Translations under genes and position numbers: made by a program | Shown here: positions 35,634-44,224 of the stretch, in pieces | Layout: every line of letters starts with the position of its first letter | Numbering within the stretch: position 1 is the stretch's first letter | The notes under the pieces: model-generated | What the model was told of the DNA's origin: nothing | Database searches by the model: none | What the model saw: only the letters and a program-made list of their open reading frames with translations | Assembly: GCA_018262505.1 (NCBI GenBank) | Contig: JAGSYV010000072.1 | Coordinates: 1-48,424 of the forward strand | From: Pseudomonadota bacterium | GTDB taxonomy: Bacteria > Pseudomonadota > Alphaproteobacteria > Rhizobiales > Pleomorphomonadaceae | Direction of reading: 5' to 3' | Length of the DNA stretch: 48,424 nucleotides

Positions 35634-36404
35634 TCACGGTGCAAGACACTCGACGTAGGAGCCGGACTGGCTGACGCGGCGCTCGATGATCCGCGACAGC
35701 GTCTTCTGCGCCCGGCTCGGCTTCAGGGGATTGCGAATGGCCGGATTGGGCAGGGCAGCGGCGATCAGCGCCGCCTCGTGCCGATTCAGCTTCGACGCCG
35801 ACTTCTTGAAATAATACTGCGCCGCCGCTTCGACGCCATAGACGTTGGGGCCGAGCTCGGCAATGTTGAGGTAGATTTCCAGCGTCCGCCGCTTCGACCA
35901 GACGAGATCGGCATAGAGAGCCAGCGGAATTTCCAGACCCTTTCGCACGTAGGAGCGCGACGGCCACAGGAAGACGTTCTTCACCGTCTGCATGGTGATG
36001 GTGCTGGCGCCACGGCTTGGACCGCCATCGCGGCGCAGAACGGCGCGAAGCTGCGCCCAGTCCACACCGTCGTGGAAGCAGAACTGCCCGTCCTCGCTCA
36101 TGACGACAGCCTGCTTCATGCCGGGCGCGATATCGTCGAGAGCGACCCAGGTACGGCTGTAACCTTGAAAGGTCAGGAGATCCCAGACCATCAGCGTTGA
36201 GACCGGCCGGACGAAGAGATAGAGCGGCACAAGAACGAAAGGCAAAACCACCACCACCGCGGCGGCGACGGAAAGCCGTTTGAGCCAGATCCGCCTGCCA
36301 GCTCGCCTCACAGCCGCCGCCTCCTCGTCGCCCGCCACCGGCTCGCCTTCGGCCATCGCCTCGCTGAGATCGCTCATGCCCCACCCGCCTGTCCGTTTTC
36401 TCAT
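35634..36404 (-). CDS. mtgA: monofunctional biosynthetic peptidoglycan transglycosylase
   Basis: Polymerises lipid II into glycan strands without cross-linking. The 256-aa protein has an N-terminal membrane helix (about 42-65) and a GT51 domain with SEDGQFCFHDGVDW (catalytic Glu), GASTITMQTVKNVFLW and KRRTLEIYLNIAELGPNVYG. An ATG ending at 36377 (residue 10) is an equally good start. GT51 motifs are complete. It is followed by rpmF, the order seen in many Rhizobiales. Confidence 0.93.
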   Translation of the reverse strand: MRKRTGGWGMSDLSEAMAEGEPVAGDEEAAAVRRAGRRIWLKRLSVAAAVVVVLPFVLVPLYLFVRPVSTLMVWDLLTFQGYSRTWVALDDIAPGMKQAVVMSEDGQFCFHDGVDWAQLRAVLRRDGGPSRGASTITMQTVKNVFLWPSRSYVRKGLEIPLALYADLVWSKRRTLEIYLNIAELGPNVYGVEAAAQYYFKKSASKLNRHEAALIAAALPNPAIRNPLKPSRAQKTLSRIIERRVSQSGSYVECLAP

Positions 36405-36599
36405 AAACCAACGGCGCTAGCCGGGCAAACAAGGGAAAAGACCACCCGAAATGGCTGGCGGCGCAGTTTTCCAATTGCTCGCGATATTCGTTTCCCGGTG
36501 ATGAGGCGCCAAAAGCCGTCTATTGCGGCAAATGCCTGCAAATTACACAGCGATGCTCCAAATTTAGCATGGCGCGAATTAAGGCAATGTGAGACCTTT

Positions 36600-36709
36600 T
36601 ACTTGTGAGCGCTGCTTCGTCGGTCTTCCGTCTGGGTCTTCCTCCTGACCCACGTGGCTCTCCAGCTTTCCTCCCAGAACTCAGGCCGGTAACCCCGGCC
36701 TGTTTTTTT
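36600..36709 (+). ncRNA. candidate small RNA with anti-Shine-Dalgarno loops (alpha-r14/cuckoo-like)
   Basis: The 36.4-36.8 kb gap has no plausible gene but ends in a perfect intrinsic terminator on the plus strand. Ahead of it is a hairpin GGGTC (36634-36638) / GACCC (36647-36651) whose loop is TTCCTCCT, and a second CCTCCC-containing stretch (TTTCCTCCC at 36667-36675). CCTCC in exposed loops is the hallmark of the alphaproteobacterial alpha-r14 and CcsR 'cuckoo' RNAs, which can pair with ribosome-binding sites. The 5' end is uncertain; I give an approximate one. No clear promoter was found. Confidence 0.6.
36682..36709 (+). terminator. intrinsic terminator of the small-RNA candidate
   Basis: Stem CAGGCCGG (36682-36689) / CCGGCCTG (36695-36702), 5-base loop, then seven T (36703-36709). 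No plus-strand protein gene lies upstream, so a transcript other than an mRNA must be using it. Confidence 0.85.
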
Positions 36710-36766
36710 GCCTTGTGCCGGGCAAGCGATGGCCTGTCGTAAGCGCAGGGAAAAGGCCGGCGATTG

Positions 36767-36790
36767 TGAACTGACCCCCGAAAGTTGGAC
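36767..36790 (+). repeat. left terminal inverted repeat of the IS element
   Basis: Starts TGAACTGACCCC and ends GTTGGAC; differs from the right repeat at two or three central bases. Directly preceded by the target duplication TTG. Confidence 0.88.
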
Positions 36791-36811
36791 ACCAACCTTC
36801 GGGGGTTTTTC

Positions 36812-37345
36812 ATGTCCAAGTACAGCGTGTCTTTCAAAGAACGCGTCGTTGCGTTTTACGGTAAGGGCGAGCGTAGCTATGCCGATGTAGGGCTACAGTT
36901 TGGCGTCGACCATTCGACAGTGCGTAAGTGGATCGGCCTTCATGCGGCACATGGTTCGGCTGGCCTGACGAAGAAGCACAGCTGTTACGACGCCTCATTC
37001 AAATTGGCGGTCTTGCAGCGGATGTGGACTGAGGGGTTGTCCTATCGGCAGACGGCTGCGATCTTCAACATCCGCAATGCCAGCTGTCTTCCGGATTGGG
37101 AGCGCTGTTATGAGCAGGCCGGGATCGAAGGCTTGGCTCCTCGCCGCACAGGGAGGCCACCTGGCATGAAGAAGCCCGAAGCGCCATCAGAGACGACTGA
37201 TCCATCGGCAGATTCGGCCAAGAGCCGTGAAGAGCTGTTGGCGGAACTGGCTTATCTGCGCATGGAGAACGCCTACCTAAAAAAACTGGAGGCCTTAACG
37301 CAGGCGCGTCAAACGCCGAACGGACGCAAGCCGTCCAGGCGTTAA
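36812..37345 (+). CDS. IS3-family transposase OrfA
   Basis: A 177-aa DNA-binding subunit that begins MSKYSVSFKERVV, with two helix-turn-helix units (about 15-55 and 65-115; YADVGLQFGVDHSTVRKWIG and YRQTAAIFNIRN) and a C-terminal leucine-zipper-like coiled coil (LLAELAYLRMENAYLKKL). The ATG at 36812 is just inside the left repeat. The frame runs on past the A7 run at 37279-37285, where ribosomes can shift back by one to make the OrfAB fusion. Confidence 0.9.
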   Translation: MSKYSVSFKERVVAFYGKGERSYADVGLQFGVDHSTVRKWIGLHAAHGSAGLTKKHSCYDASFKLAVLQRMWTEGLSYRQTAAIFNIRNASCLPDWERCYEQAGIEGLAPRRTGRPPGMKKPEAPSETTDPSADSAKSREELLAELAYLRMENAYLKKLEALTQARQTPNGRKPSRR

Positions 37346-38178
37346 GGCCACTCCACTCGTTCGACGGGCTGCTGAAGCTTTCCGGCCTTGCACGCAGCAC
37401 ATTCTATTATCAGCAGAAAGCGCTGTCGTCGGGCGACCGGCACGCGGCGTTGAAGGCAACGATCAGATCCATCTTCGAGGCGCACAAGGGGCGCTATGGC
37501 TATCGTCGGGTGACGGCGGCGATCCGTGGCTGCGGAGAGGTGGTCAACCACAAGACCGTCCAGCAGCTGATGGTCGAGATGGGATTGAAGTCTCTGGTCC
37601 GGCCGAAGAAATACCGCTCCTACAAAGGCCACAGAGGGCATGTGGCACCGGACCTTCTCCGGCGCCAGTTCACTGCCGAAGGCATGAACCAGAAGTGGAC
37701 GACGGATGTCACTGAGTTCAATGTTGCCGGCGAGAAGCTCTACCTGTCGCCGGTGATGGACCTCCACAACGGCGAGATCATCGCCTTCGAGACGGCGAGG
37801 CGGCCCATCTTCAAGCTGGTCAAGGATATGCTCGACAAGGCATTGAGCACATTGGATGAGGCAGACGGACCGATCCTGCATTCTGATCAGGGATGGCAGT
37901 ATCAAATGCCCGCTTGGAGCAGCATGCTCAAAAGCCGCAACATCAAACAGTCCATGTCTCGCAAGGGAAATTGCCTCGATAACGCCGCCATGGAGAGCTT
38001 CTTCGCCACCCTCAAGTCCGAGTTCTTCCATCCCAACCGGTTCGACAGCATCGAAAGCCTGCGGGACGGTGTCGAGGACTATATCCGATACTACAATAAC
38101 GATCGCATCAGGATGAAACTCAAAGGGCTGAGCCCTGTGCAATACAGGACCCAGCCCCTAAATCCACCCAGCCTATGA
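37285..38178 (+). CDS. IS3-family transposase OrfB (made by -1 frameshift)
   Basis: Integrase-like catalytic part with the DDE triad: TTDVTEF (first Asp), LHSDQGWQY (second Asp) and NAAMESFF (Glu), followed by the usual YYNNDRIRMKLKGLSPVQYR. In the -1 frame there is no start codon between the A7 run and a TTG at 37450, and the coding match begins well before 37450 (RSTFYYQQ), so production by frameshifting at 37279-37285 is required. Stop at 38178, 3 bases before the right repeat. Confidence 0.9.
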   Translation, partial: TGGLNAGASNAERTQAVQALRPLHSFDGLLKLSGLARSTFYYQQKALSSGDRHAALKATIRSIFEAHKGRYGYRRVTAAIRGCGEVVNHKTVQQLMVEMGLKSLVRPKKYRSYKGHRGHVAPDLLRRQFTAEGMNQKWTTDVTEFNVAGEKLYLSPVMDLHNGEIIAFETARRPIFKLVKDMLDKALSTLDEADGPILHSDQGWQYQMPAWSSMLKSRNIKQSMSRKGNCLDNAAMESFFATLKSEFFHPNRFDSIESLRDGVEDYIRYYNNDRIRMKLKGLSPVQYRTQPLNPPSL

Positions 38179-38181
38179 ACC

Positions 38182-38205
38182 GTCCAACTTTATGGGGTCA
38201 GTTCA
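38182..38205 (-). repeat. right terminal inverted repeat of the IS element
   Basis: On the minus strand it starts TGAACTGACCCC and ends AAAGTTGGAC. Followed on the plus strand by the second copy of TTG. Confidence 0.88.
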
Positions 38206-38236
38206 TTGCTCCCGGCCTTTCCGCTCTCGTTTCCTG

Positions 38237-41200
38237 TCAGTCGTCGCCCATGGCGACCAGCGTTGCGTTGCCGCCGGCCGCAGCCGTGTTGACGGACACC
38301 ACCTGTTCCAGCGCGAAACGGATGAGATAGTTGGGGCCGCCCGCCTTGGGGCCGGTACCCGACAGCCCCGAACCACCGAAGGGCTGAGAGCCAACCACGG
38401 CGCCGATCATGTTGCGATTGACGTAGACATTGCCGACCGGCAAGCGATCAACGATACGCTTCACCGTTGCTTCGATGCGCGAGTGAATGCCGAGCGTCAG
38501 CCCATAGCCGCTCGCCGCGATGTCCTCGATGACTTTGTCGAGGTCCTTCGCCCTGTAGCGGACGATGTGCAGCACCGGGCCGAACACTTCCTGATCGAGG
38601 GCCGCCGTCTCGGGCAGCTCTATGATTGTCGGTGCGAAATAGCTGCCGCCTGCCAGCGCTCCCTCCGGCGTCTCCCCGGAAAACAGCACGCCCCCCTTGC
38701 CCTGCCAGGCCGCCACGTGAACGGCGAGCTTCTCGACTTGCTCGCGGTCGATGATCGGGCCGACGTCGGTATCCGGCCGCCTGGGATCGCCCACCTTGAG
38801 CTCGGCCGCCGCTCCTCTGACGAGGGCGATCATGTGGTCGGCGACGTCTTCCTGCACCAGCAACAACCGCAGCGCCGAACAGCGTTGGCCAGCCGAACGG
38901 AAGGCCGAGGTAACGACATCGTCGGTCACCTGCTCACCGAGCGCCGTGGCGTCGACGATCATCGCGTTGAGCCCACCGGTTTCGGCGATCAGCGGCACGA
39001 TCGGTCCACGCTTGGCGGCAAGGGCCTGGTTGATGGCGAAGGCGGTATCGGTCGAGCCGGTGAAAGCGACGCCGGCGATACGCGGGTCGGCGGTGAGCAT
39101 CGCACCGGCCGTTCCATCGCCGACCAGAAGCGCCAAGGCCGACGCCGGCACGCCCGCTTCATGCAGCAGCCGCACCGCCATGGCACCGGTGAGCGGGGTC
39201 TGCTCGGCGGGTTTTGCCACCACCGCATTGCCGGCGGCCAGTGCCGCGGCGGTCTGCCCCACAAAGATCGCCAGTGGGAAGTTCCAAGGGGCTATGGTCG
39301 CGAACACACCCCGGCCACGGTAGCTGAGCCGGTTTTCCTCGCCGGTCGGACCAGGCATGGCGACCGGTGCCGCGAACAGGCGTCGCGCCTCGACGGCGTA
39401 GTAGCGGCAGAAGTCGACCGCCTCGCGGACTTCGGCGACACCGTCGGCCAGCGTCTTGCCGGCCTCGAGCGCCAGCACGGCGAGAAACGCCGGCAGCCGT
39501 TCCTCAAGAAGATCGGCGGCCCGTTCCAGCGCAACGGCACGCGTTTCGGCCGGCGTGTCCGACCAGGAACGGAAACCGGCGGCAACCGAGGCGACGGCCT
39601 TCCTGGTGGTCTCGGCATCGGCGTCGACCGCCCGGCCGATCTCCGTCTTGCCGTCGATCGGCGACAGGAGAACGCGCTGTGATCCGGTCGCATCCGTGCC
39701 GTCAATGATCGAGGCGGCGATGCCGAAGTCATTGCCCGCTGCCGCAATGGCGGCCAGCAGCGGTTCGAGTGCCTGTTCGTCGGCCAGCTCCACGCCGCGC
39801 GAGTTGCGGCGGGAACCAAAGAGGTCGGCAGGTAGCGGGATACGGGCGTGGCGGGCGCGGTCGCCGCCAGCCAGCACGTCGGCGGGACGCTTCAGCAAGG
39901 TCGAGATCTCCACTTTGGCATCGCCGACGGCGGCGACGAAGGACGAGTTGGCGCCGTTTTCCTTCTCGGTGACCTCGCGATAGAGCGTGTCGCCCATGCC
40001 GTGCAGCCGCTGGAACTCGAAATGCCTGTTAGTGCCGGCGATCTCCGACACTTCGGCCACCGTCAGCGCATTGTGCGTCGCAAACTGCGGATAGAGCCGC
40101 GGCCGCGCCTTGAGCAGCTTTTCGGCACAGACGAGATAGGAAAGGTCGGTCGAAGCCTTGCGGGTGAACAGCGGATAATCGTCGAGCCCCCGTTCCTGCC
40201 CCCGCTTCATCTCGGTGTCCCAATAGGCGCCCTTGACGAGCCGCACCATGAAGCGGCGGTCCAGGCTTTCGGCGAGGTCGATCATGTAGTCGATGACCGC
40301 CGGCGCCCGCTTCTGGTAGGCCTGCACGGCAAGGCCAAAGCCATCCCATCCGGCGAGCGACGGGTCACTCGCCACGGCGGCAATCACCTCGAGCGACAGC
40401 TTCAACCGATCGGCCTCTTCGGCATCGACGGTGAGATTGAGATCGTAGGCCTTCGCCGTCCGCGACAATTCGAGGAGCTTCGGCACCAACTCGGCCATGA
40501 CACGCGCACTGTTCAACGCCTCGTAACGCGGATGCAGCGCCGAGAGCTTGACCGAAATGCCCGGCCGGGCCGGCAGCGCCTCGGAGCCGGCCGACTTGCC
40601 GATCGCTTCGATCGCCATGGCATAGTCGGCAAAGTAGCGCGTCGCATCGGTGGCGGTACGGGCGCCCTCGCCCAGCATGTCGTAGGAGTGACGGTAGCCC
40701 TTGCCGGCCATGGTGCGAGCCCGCGACAGCGCTGCCTCGATCGACGTGCCCAGCACGAACTGATGGCCCATGATCTTCATCGCCTGCCGGGTGGCGGCGC
40801 GCACCGGCGGCATGCCCAGGCGCTTGATGAGGCCGGTCAGGACATTCTCCGGCGTTTCGCCCGGCTGGAGCACGCGCGTCGTCACGCCCAGCGCCCATCC
40901 GGACGCGGCCACCAGCCAGGGATCCTCGCCCTTGCCGTGGAAGCCGAAGGCGGCCGAGGCGAGCTTGTCCTCGATCAGCCGGTCAGCTGTCGCGCCATCG
41001 GGTACGCGCAGCAGCGCCTCGGCCATCACCATGATGGCGAGCCCCTCGCGCGTCGTCAGTGAATAGGCCTTGAGGAAATCCTCGACGCCGCCAATCGCCG
41101 ACTTGCCGTCGCGGATCGCCTTGATGAGACGGTTGGCGTGTGCGTCGACACGCGCTCGTGCCTCGGGATCCTCGGGGCGGGCCGCCAGGAGACGGCGGAC

Positions 41201-41275
41201 CACAACGGTCTCGTCCTCCGCATAGGGCGGCGAAAAACACGGAGCCCGAAAGGGCTCTGAAGAAACTGCGGACAT
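38237..41275 (-). CDS. putA: bifunctional proline dehydrogenase / glutamate-semialdehyde dehydrogenase PutA, with an internal gap
   Basis: Oxidises proline to glutamate in two steps at the inner face of the membrane. Short PutA type (1012 aa) without the N-terminal ribbon-helix-helix. ProDH domain about 70-470 (MVRLVKGAYWD, FATHNALTV, FEFQRLHGMGD); ALDH domain about 500-980 (TIAPWNFPLAIF, VAFTGSTDTA, AETGGLNAMI, catalytic Cys in AGQRCSALR near 797). At about residue 436 LYREVTEK joins ENGANSSFV directly; relatives have about 30 more residues there, including the YAPVG and YLVRRLL segments with the Tyr and Arg-Arg pair that bind proline. ProDH activity is therefore doubtful. GGAG precedes the ATG. 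Divergent from an Lrp-type regulator. Confidence 0.93.
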   Translation of the reverse strand: MSAVSSEPFRAPCFSPPYAEDETVVVRRLLAARPEDPEARARVDAHANRLIKAIRDGKSAIGGVEDFLKAYSLTTREGLAIMVMAEALLRVPDGATADRLIEDKLASAAFGFHGKGEDPWLVAASGWALGVTTRVLQPGETPENVLTGLIKRLGMPPVRAATRQAMKIMGHQFVLGTSIEAALSRARTMAGKGYRHSYDMLGEGARTATDATRYFADYAMAIEAIGKSAGSEALPARPGISVKLSALHPRYEALNSARVMAELVPKLLELSRTAKAYDLNLTVDAEEADRLKLSLEVIAAVASDPSLAGWDGFGLAVQAYQKRAPAVIDYMIDLAESLDRRFMVRLVKGAYWDTEMKRGQERGLDDYPLFTRKASTDLSYLVCAEKLLKARPRLYPQFATHNALTVAEVSEIAGTNRHFEFQRLHGMGDTLYREVTEKENGANSSFVAAVGDAKVEISTLLKRPADVLAGGDRARHARIPLPADLFGSRRNSRGVELADEQALEPLLAAIAAAGNDFGIAASIIDGTDATGSQRVLLSPIDGKTEIGRAVDADAETTRKAVASVAAGFRSWSDTPAETRAVALERAADLLEERLPAFLAVLALEAGKTLADGVAEVREAVDFCRYYAVEARRLFAAPVAMPGPTGEENRLSYRGRGVFATIAPWNFPLAIFVGQTAAALAAGNAVVAKPAEQTPLTGAMAVRLLHEAGVPASALALLVGDGTAGAMLTADPRIAGVAFTGSTDTAFAINQALAAKRGPIVPLIAETGGLNAMIVDATALGEQVTDDVVTSAFRSAGQRCSALRLLLVQEDVADHMIALVRGAAAELKVGDPRRPDTDVGPIIDREQVEKLAVHVAAWQGKGGVLFSGETPEGALAGGSYFAPTIIELPETAALDQEVFGPVLHIVRYRAKDLDKVIEDIAASGYGLTLGIHSRIEATVKRIVDRLPVGNVYVNRNMIGAVVGSQPFGGSGLSGTGPKAGGPNYLIRFALEQVVSVNTAAAGGNATLVAMGDD

Positions 41276-41446
41276 CTGATCTCCGGAAGGTTGCCGCCTT
41301 CAGGGAGCGGCTTTTGTTATAATCCGCAGGATAGCAGCAGGCTTTCGGTGACACTCTCCTTATTGAGGTATAGAATCGGGACTATTCGCGGAATGAACCG
41401 TTTGTTTCCGTGAATTTTCCAGATTGACCTGTCTTGGGAGCTTGGG
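41276..41446. promoter_or_regulatory. putA / Lrp-type regulator intergenic region with candidate operator
   Basis: Divergent 171-base region. An imperfect 20-bp palindrome of the form GGAANNAANCGNTTNNTTCC lies at 41390-41409, about 40 bases before the regulator start, a suitable site for autoregulation and for control of putA. A leader hairpin GAAGG-N6-CCTTC (41286-41301) lies just upstream of the putA ribosome-binding site. Confidence 0.45.
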
Positions 41447-41950
41447 ATGGCAGCAGCAGGCGGTGATCGCTCTCATCATAGCAAGGATATTCCCGGTCTC
41501 GATCGCATCGACCGCCGGATCCTCGCGGCACTTCAGGAAGATGGCCGGGTCACCAATCTGGAACTCGCCGAGAAGATCGGCATGTCTGCAACGGCCACCG
41601 CCGAGCGCGTCAAACGACTGTCGCGCGATGGTTTCATCCTCGGTTATACGGCGCGGCTCGATCCGTTGCATCTCCAGCGCGGCCTTCTGGTGTTCGTCGA
41701 GATCAAGCTCGATCGCATGAACCCGGAAGTATTCACCACCTTCGCCACGGCGGTGAAGAAGGCGCCGGAGGTGCTTGAGTGCCACCTGATCGCCGGCGGC
41801 TTCGACTATCTCGTCAAGGCGCGCGTCCGGGACATGGAAGCCTATCGCGAGTTCCTGTCCGAGGTGCTGATGACGCTGCCGGGCGTGCGCGAGACGCACA
41901 CCTATCCGGTGATGGAAGAGGTGAAGAACACCACCGTGCTGCCGGTGTGA
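41447..41950 (+). CDS. Lrp/AsnC-family regulator, probably PutR-like activator of putA
   Basis: A 167-aa regulator with an N-terminal winged helix-turn-helix (about 18-75; LDRIDRRILAALQEDGRVTNLELAEKIGMS, broken here into parts of the usual motif) and a C-terminal RAM ligand-binding domain (about 85-155; VLECHLIAGGFDYLVKARVRD). Divergence from putA is the arrangement in Rhodobacter, Agrobacterium and Brucella relatives, where the Lrp-like PutR turns on putA with proline. Intact. Confidence 0.85.
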   Translation: MAAAGGDRSHHSKDIPGLDRIDRRILAALQEDGRVTNLELAEKIGMSATATAERVKRLSRDGFILGYTARLDPLHLQRGLLVFVEIKLDRMNPEVFTTFATAVKKAPEVLECHLIAGGFDYLVKARVRDMEAYREFLSEVLMTLPGVRETHTYPVMEEVKNTTVLPV

Positions 41951-42020
41951 GCCTCGCCTTGACCGCGATGTGAAGCCGGCGCTACCACAGCGACCGTTGT
42001 TATGCTTGACCGGAGCGCCG

Positions 42021-42947
42021 ATGACCGCCGCCTTCGAAGCCGCCCTTGCCGATTTTGCCCGTACCCTCGAAGCCGGGCTGACGGCGCGCCTCGACGCCAC
42101 GCCACGGGCGGGAGAAATCGCGCGACCGGAGCGGCTTCTTGCCGCCATGCGGCATGCCGTGCTGGCCGGCGGCAAGCGCCTCCGCCCATTCCTGCTCACT
42201 GAGGTCGCCCGCCTCCTCGATCCCGGCTTGACGGTCAAAGCATTGATGTCGGCAGCGGCGGCCATCGAATGCCTGCATTGCTACTCGCTGGTGCACGACG
42301 ACCTGCCGGCCATGGACGACGACGCCCTCCGGCGCGGCCGGCCAACCGTCCATGTCGCCTATGACGAGGCGACGGCCATCCTCGTCGGTGACGGCCTCCT
42401 GACGCTCGCCTTCGATCTGCTCGCCGATCCCGGCTGCCACCCCGACCCGGCGATCCGGGCGGCGCTGGTGCTCGACCTCGCCCGTGCCGGCGGTCTCGGC
42501 GGCATGGTTGGCGGCCAGATGCTCGACCTGGCGGCGGAGGGCCGGTTCGGCGAAGGCACGGCACCCGACGAGACCGATATCCGCAAATTGCAGGCAATGA
42601 AAACTGGCGCGCTGATCCGCGCCGCGACGGTGATGGGCGCCCGGCTCGGTGGGGCTAGCGAAGAAGAGATGCGTCGCTTCGAGCGTTTCGGCGATATCGT
42701 CGGTCTCGCCTTCCAGCTCGCCGATGACCTGCTCGACGTCACCGCCACCGAAAGCGAGATGGGCAAGGCCGTGGCCAAGGACGCCGCCCATGGCAAGGGG
42801 ACGCTGGTGGCACGCCTCGGCGTCGACGCCGTGCGTGCCGAACTTGGCCGTCTCGTCACCGAGGCAACGAACCTGCTCGCCCCCTGGGGGCCACGGTCCG
42901 AGACGCTCGCCGCCGCCGCGCGCTTCGTCGCCGAGAGGCGGCGCTAA
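42021..42947 (+). CDS. ispA: farnesyl diphosphate synthase / polyprenyl synthetase
   Basis: Condenses isopentenyl and dimethylallyl/geranyl diphosphates. From the ATG at 42021 (CGGAG upstream) it is 308 aa. The first aspartate-rich motif is DDLPAMDDD, the second QLADDLLD, with GGKRLRP near the N-terminus. The Tyr-Ser before the first motif (CYSLVHDD) fits short-chain products. No xseB or dxs neighbour is visible, unlike the common arrangement. Converges with ispG with 7 bases between stops. Confidence 0.92.
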   Translation: MTAAFEAALADFARTLEAGLTARLDATPRAGEIARPERLLAAMRHAVLAGGKRLRPFLLTEVARLLDPGLTVKALMSAAAAIECLHCYSLVHDDLPAMDDDALRRGRPTVHVAYDEATAILVGDGLLTLAFDLLADPGCHPDPAIRAALVLDLARAGGLGGMVGGQMLDLAAEGRFGEGTAPDETDIRKLQAMKTGALIRAATVMGARLGGASEEEMRRFERFGDIVGLAFQLADDLLDVTATESEMGKAVAKDAAHGKGTLVARLGVDAVRAELGRLVTEATNLLAPWGPRSETLAAAARFVAERRR

Positions 42948-42954
42948 TCAGCAA

Positions 42955-44211
42955 TCACTCGGCCGCCGGCTTGCGGTTGGCGCCGTCGCCGAAGCGTTGC
43001 TCGATATAGTCCAGCACCAGCGTCTGAAAATCGCGGGCAATGGTCGGGCCACGCAACGTCGCCGCCTTCTGCCCGTCGATGAAGACCGGCGCAGCGGGGT
43101 TTTCGCCAGTACCCGGCAGGGATATGCCGATGTCGGCATGCTTGGATTCGCCGGGACCGTTGACGATGCAGCCCATCACCGCCACCTGCAGCGCCTCGAC
43201 GCCGGGATAGCGCTGCCGCCATTCGGGCATGGCATCACGGATCTGATCCTGGATGGTCTTGGCGAGTTCCTGGAACACCGTCGAGGTGGTGCGGCCGCAG
43301 CCGGGACAAGCCGCGACGATCGGCACGAAGCTGCGGAAGCCCATCACCTGCAACAGCTCCTGCGCCACCATCACCTCGCGCGTGCGGTCGCCGCCTGGCT
43401 CCGGTGTCAGGGAAACGCGGATGGTGTCGCCGATGCCATGCTGAAGGAGGTAGCCCATCGACGCCGACGAAGCGACAATGCCCTTTGTGCCCATGCCAGC
43501 CTCGGTGAGACCGAGATGAAGGGCATAATCGCCGCGTGATGCGAGTTCGCCATAGACGGCGATGAGATCCTGCACCTGGCTGACCTTGGCCGACAGCACG
43601 ATGCGGTTCCGCGCAAGGCCGATTTCCTCGGCGCGGGCAGCCGACAGCAGCGCCGATTGGATCATCGCCTCGCGCATCACCTGCTGCGCCGTCATCGGCG
43701 AGCCCTTGGCCTTGTTCTCGTCCATCAGGCGCGTCGCCAGCTCCTGGTCGAGCGAGCCCCAGTTGACGCCGATCCGCACCGCCTTGCCGTGGCGGGCGGC
43801 GATTTCGACGATGTCGGTGAAATGCCTGTCTCGCTTGGCGCGCACGCCGACATTGCCGGGGTTGATGCGATATTTGGCGAGCGCCTCGGCACAGGCAGGG
43901 AAGTCGGCGAGCAGCCGATGACCGATGAAATGGAAGTCGCCGATCAGCGGCACGTCGACGCCGACCCGATCGAGCCGCTCGCGGATGCGCGGCACAGCGG
44001 CGGCGCTCTCGTCGCGATCGACGGTGATGCGCACGAGTTCCGAGCCGGCGCGGGCTAGTGCCATCACCTGAGCCACCGTGGCGTCGACATCGGCGGTGTC
44101 CGTGTTGGTCATCGACTGCACGACCACCGGCGCATCGCCACCAATGGTCACGTTGCCGACGACGACGGGGACCGAGCGGCGGCGCGGCGCCGGACCGAAG
44201 AAGTTGGACAT
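42955..44211 (-). CDS. ispG: 4-hydroxy-3-methylbut-2-en-1-yl diphosphate synthase (IspG)
   Basis: Iron-sulphur enzyme of the MEP pathway. I start at the ATG ending at 44211 (MSNFFGP, with GAGGA upstream); the frame is open further, but that would run through the Zur gene antisense to its frame. The 418-aa product has [11 protein letters not shown] at the N-terminus and the Fe-S ligands in CPGCGRT near residue 300 and in [10 protein letters not shown] near 346. Complete. With ispA it places two isoprenoid genes end to end. Confidence 0.95.
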   Translation of the reverse strand: MSNFFGPAPRRRSVPVVVGNVTIGGDAPVVVQSMTNTDTADVDATVAQVMALARAGSELVRITVDRDESAAAVPRIRERLDRVGVDVPLIGDFHFIGHRLLADFPACAEALAKYRINPGNVGVRAKRDRHFTDIVEIAARHGKAVRIGVNWGSLDQELATRLMDENKAKGSPMTAQQVMREAMIQSALLSAARAEEIGLARNRIVLSAKVSQVQDLIAVYGELASRGDYALHLGLTEAGMGTKGIVASSASMGYLLQHGIGDTIRVSLTPEPGGDRTREVMVAQELLQVMGFRSFVPIVAACPGCGRTTSTVFQELAKTIQDQIRDAMPEWRQRYPGVEALQVAVMGCIVNGPGESKHADIGISLPGTGENPAAPVFIDGQKAATLRGPTIARDFQTLVLDYIEQRFGDGANRKPAAE

Positions 44212-44224
44212 GCGTCGGAAATCC

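Larger units (their letters stand above)
36767..38205 (+). mobile_element. IS3-family insertion sequence, IS150-like, apparently intact
   Basis: A 1439-bp element bounded by imperfect 24-bp inverted repeats that both begin TGAACTGACCCC and end AAGTTGGAC inward. It contains two consecutive frames joined by an A7 slippery site, and TTG is repeated on both sides (36764-36766 and 38206-38208), fitting the 3-bp target duplication of this family. Nothing in the element looks degenerate. Only one copy is in the window. Confidence 0.92.
36751..38220 (-). terminator. putA terminator, split by the IS element
   Basis: Removing the element and one TTG joins AAAAGGCCGG (36751-36760) and CCGGCCTTT (38212-38220) into a stem with a loop of about nine bases. 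On the minus strand it would end with a T-run, 17 bases after the putA stop. The element sits in the loop, so the arms are now more than 1.4 kb apart. Confidence 0.75.

Noticed and set aside
36520-36837. Minus-strand frame of 105 codons between mtgA and the IS element
   Set aside because: It starts inside the IS element and crosses its left repeat and the small-RNA candidate; no family likeness.
36767-38205. Composite transposon or genomic island around the IS element
   Set aside because: Only one copy of the element is present, and both flanks are ordinary housekeeping genes with normal order.
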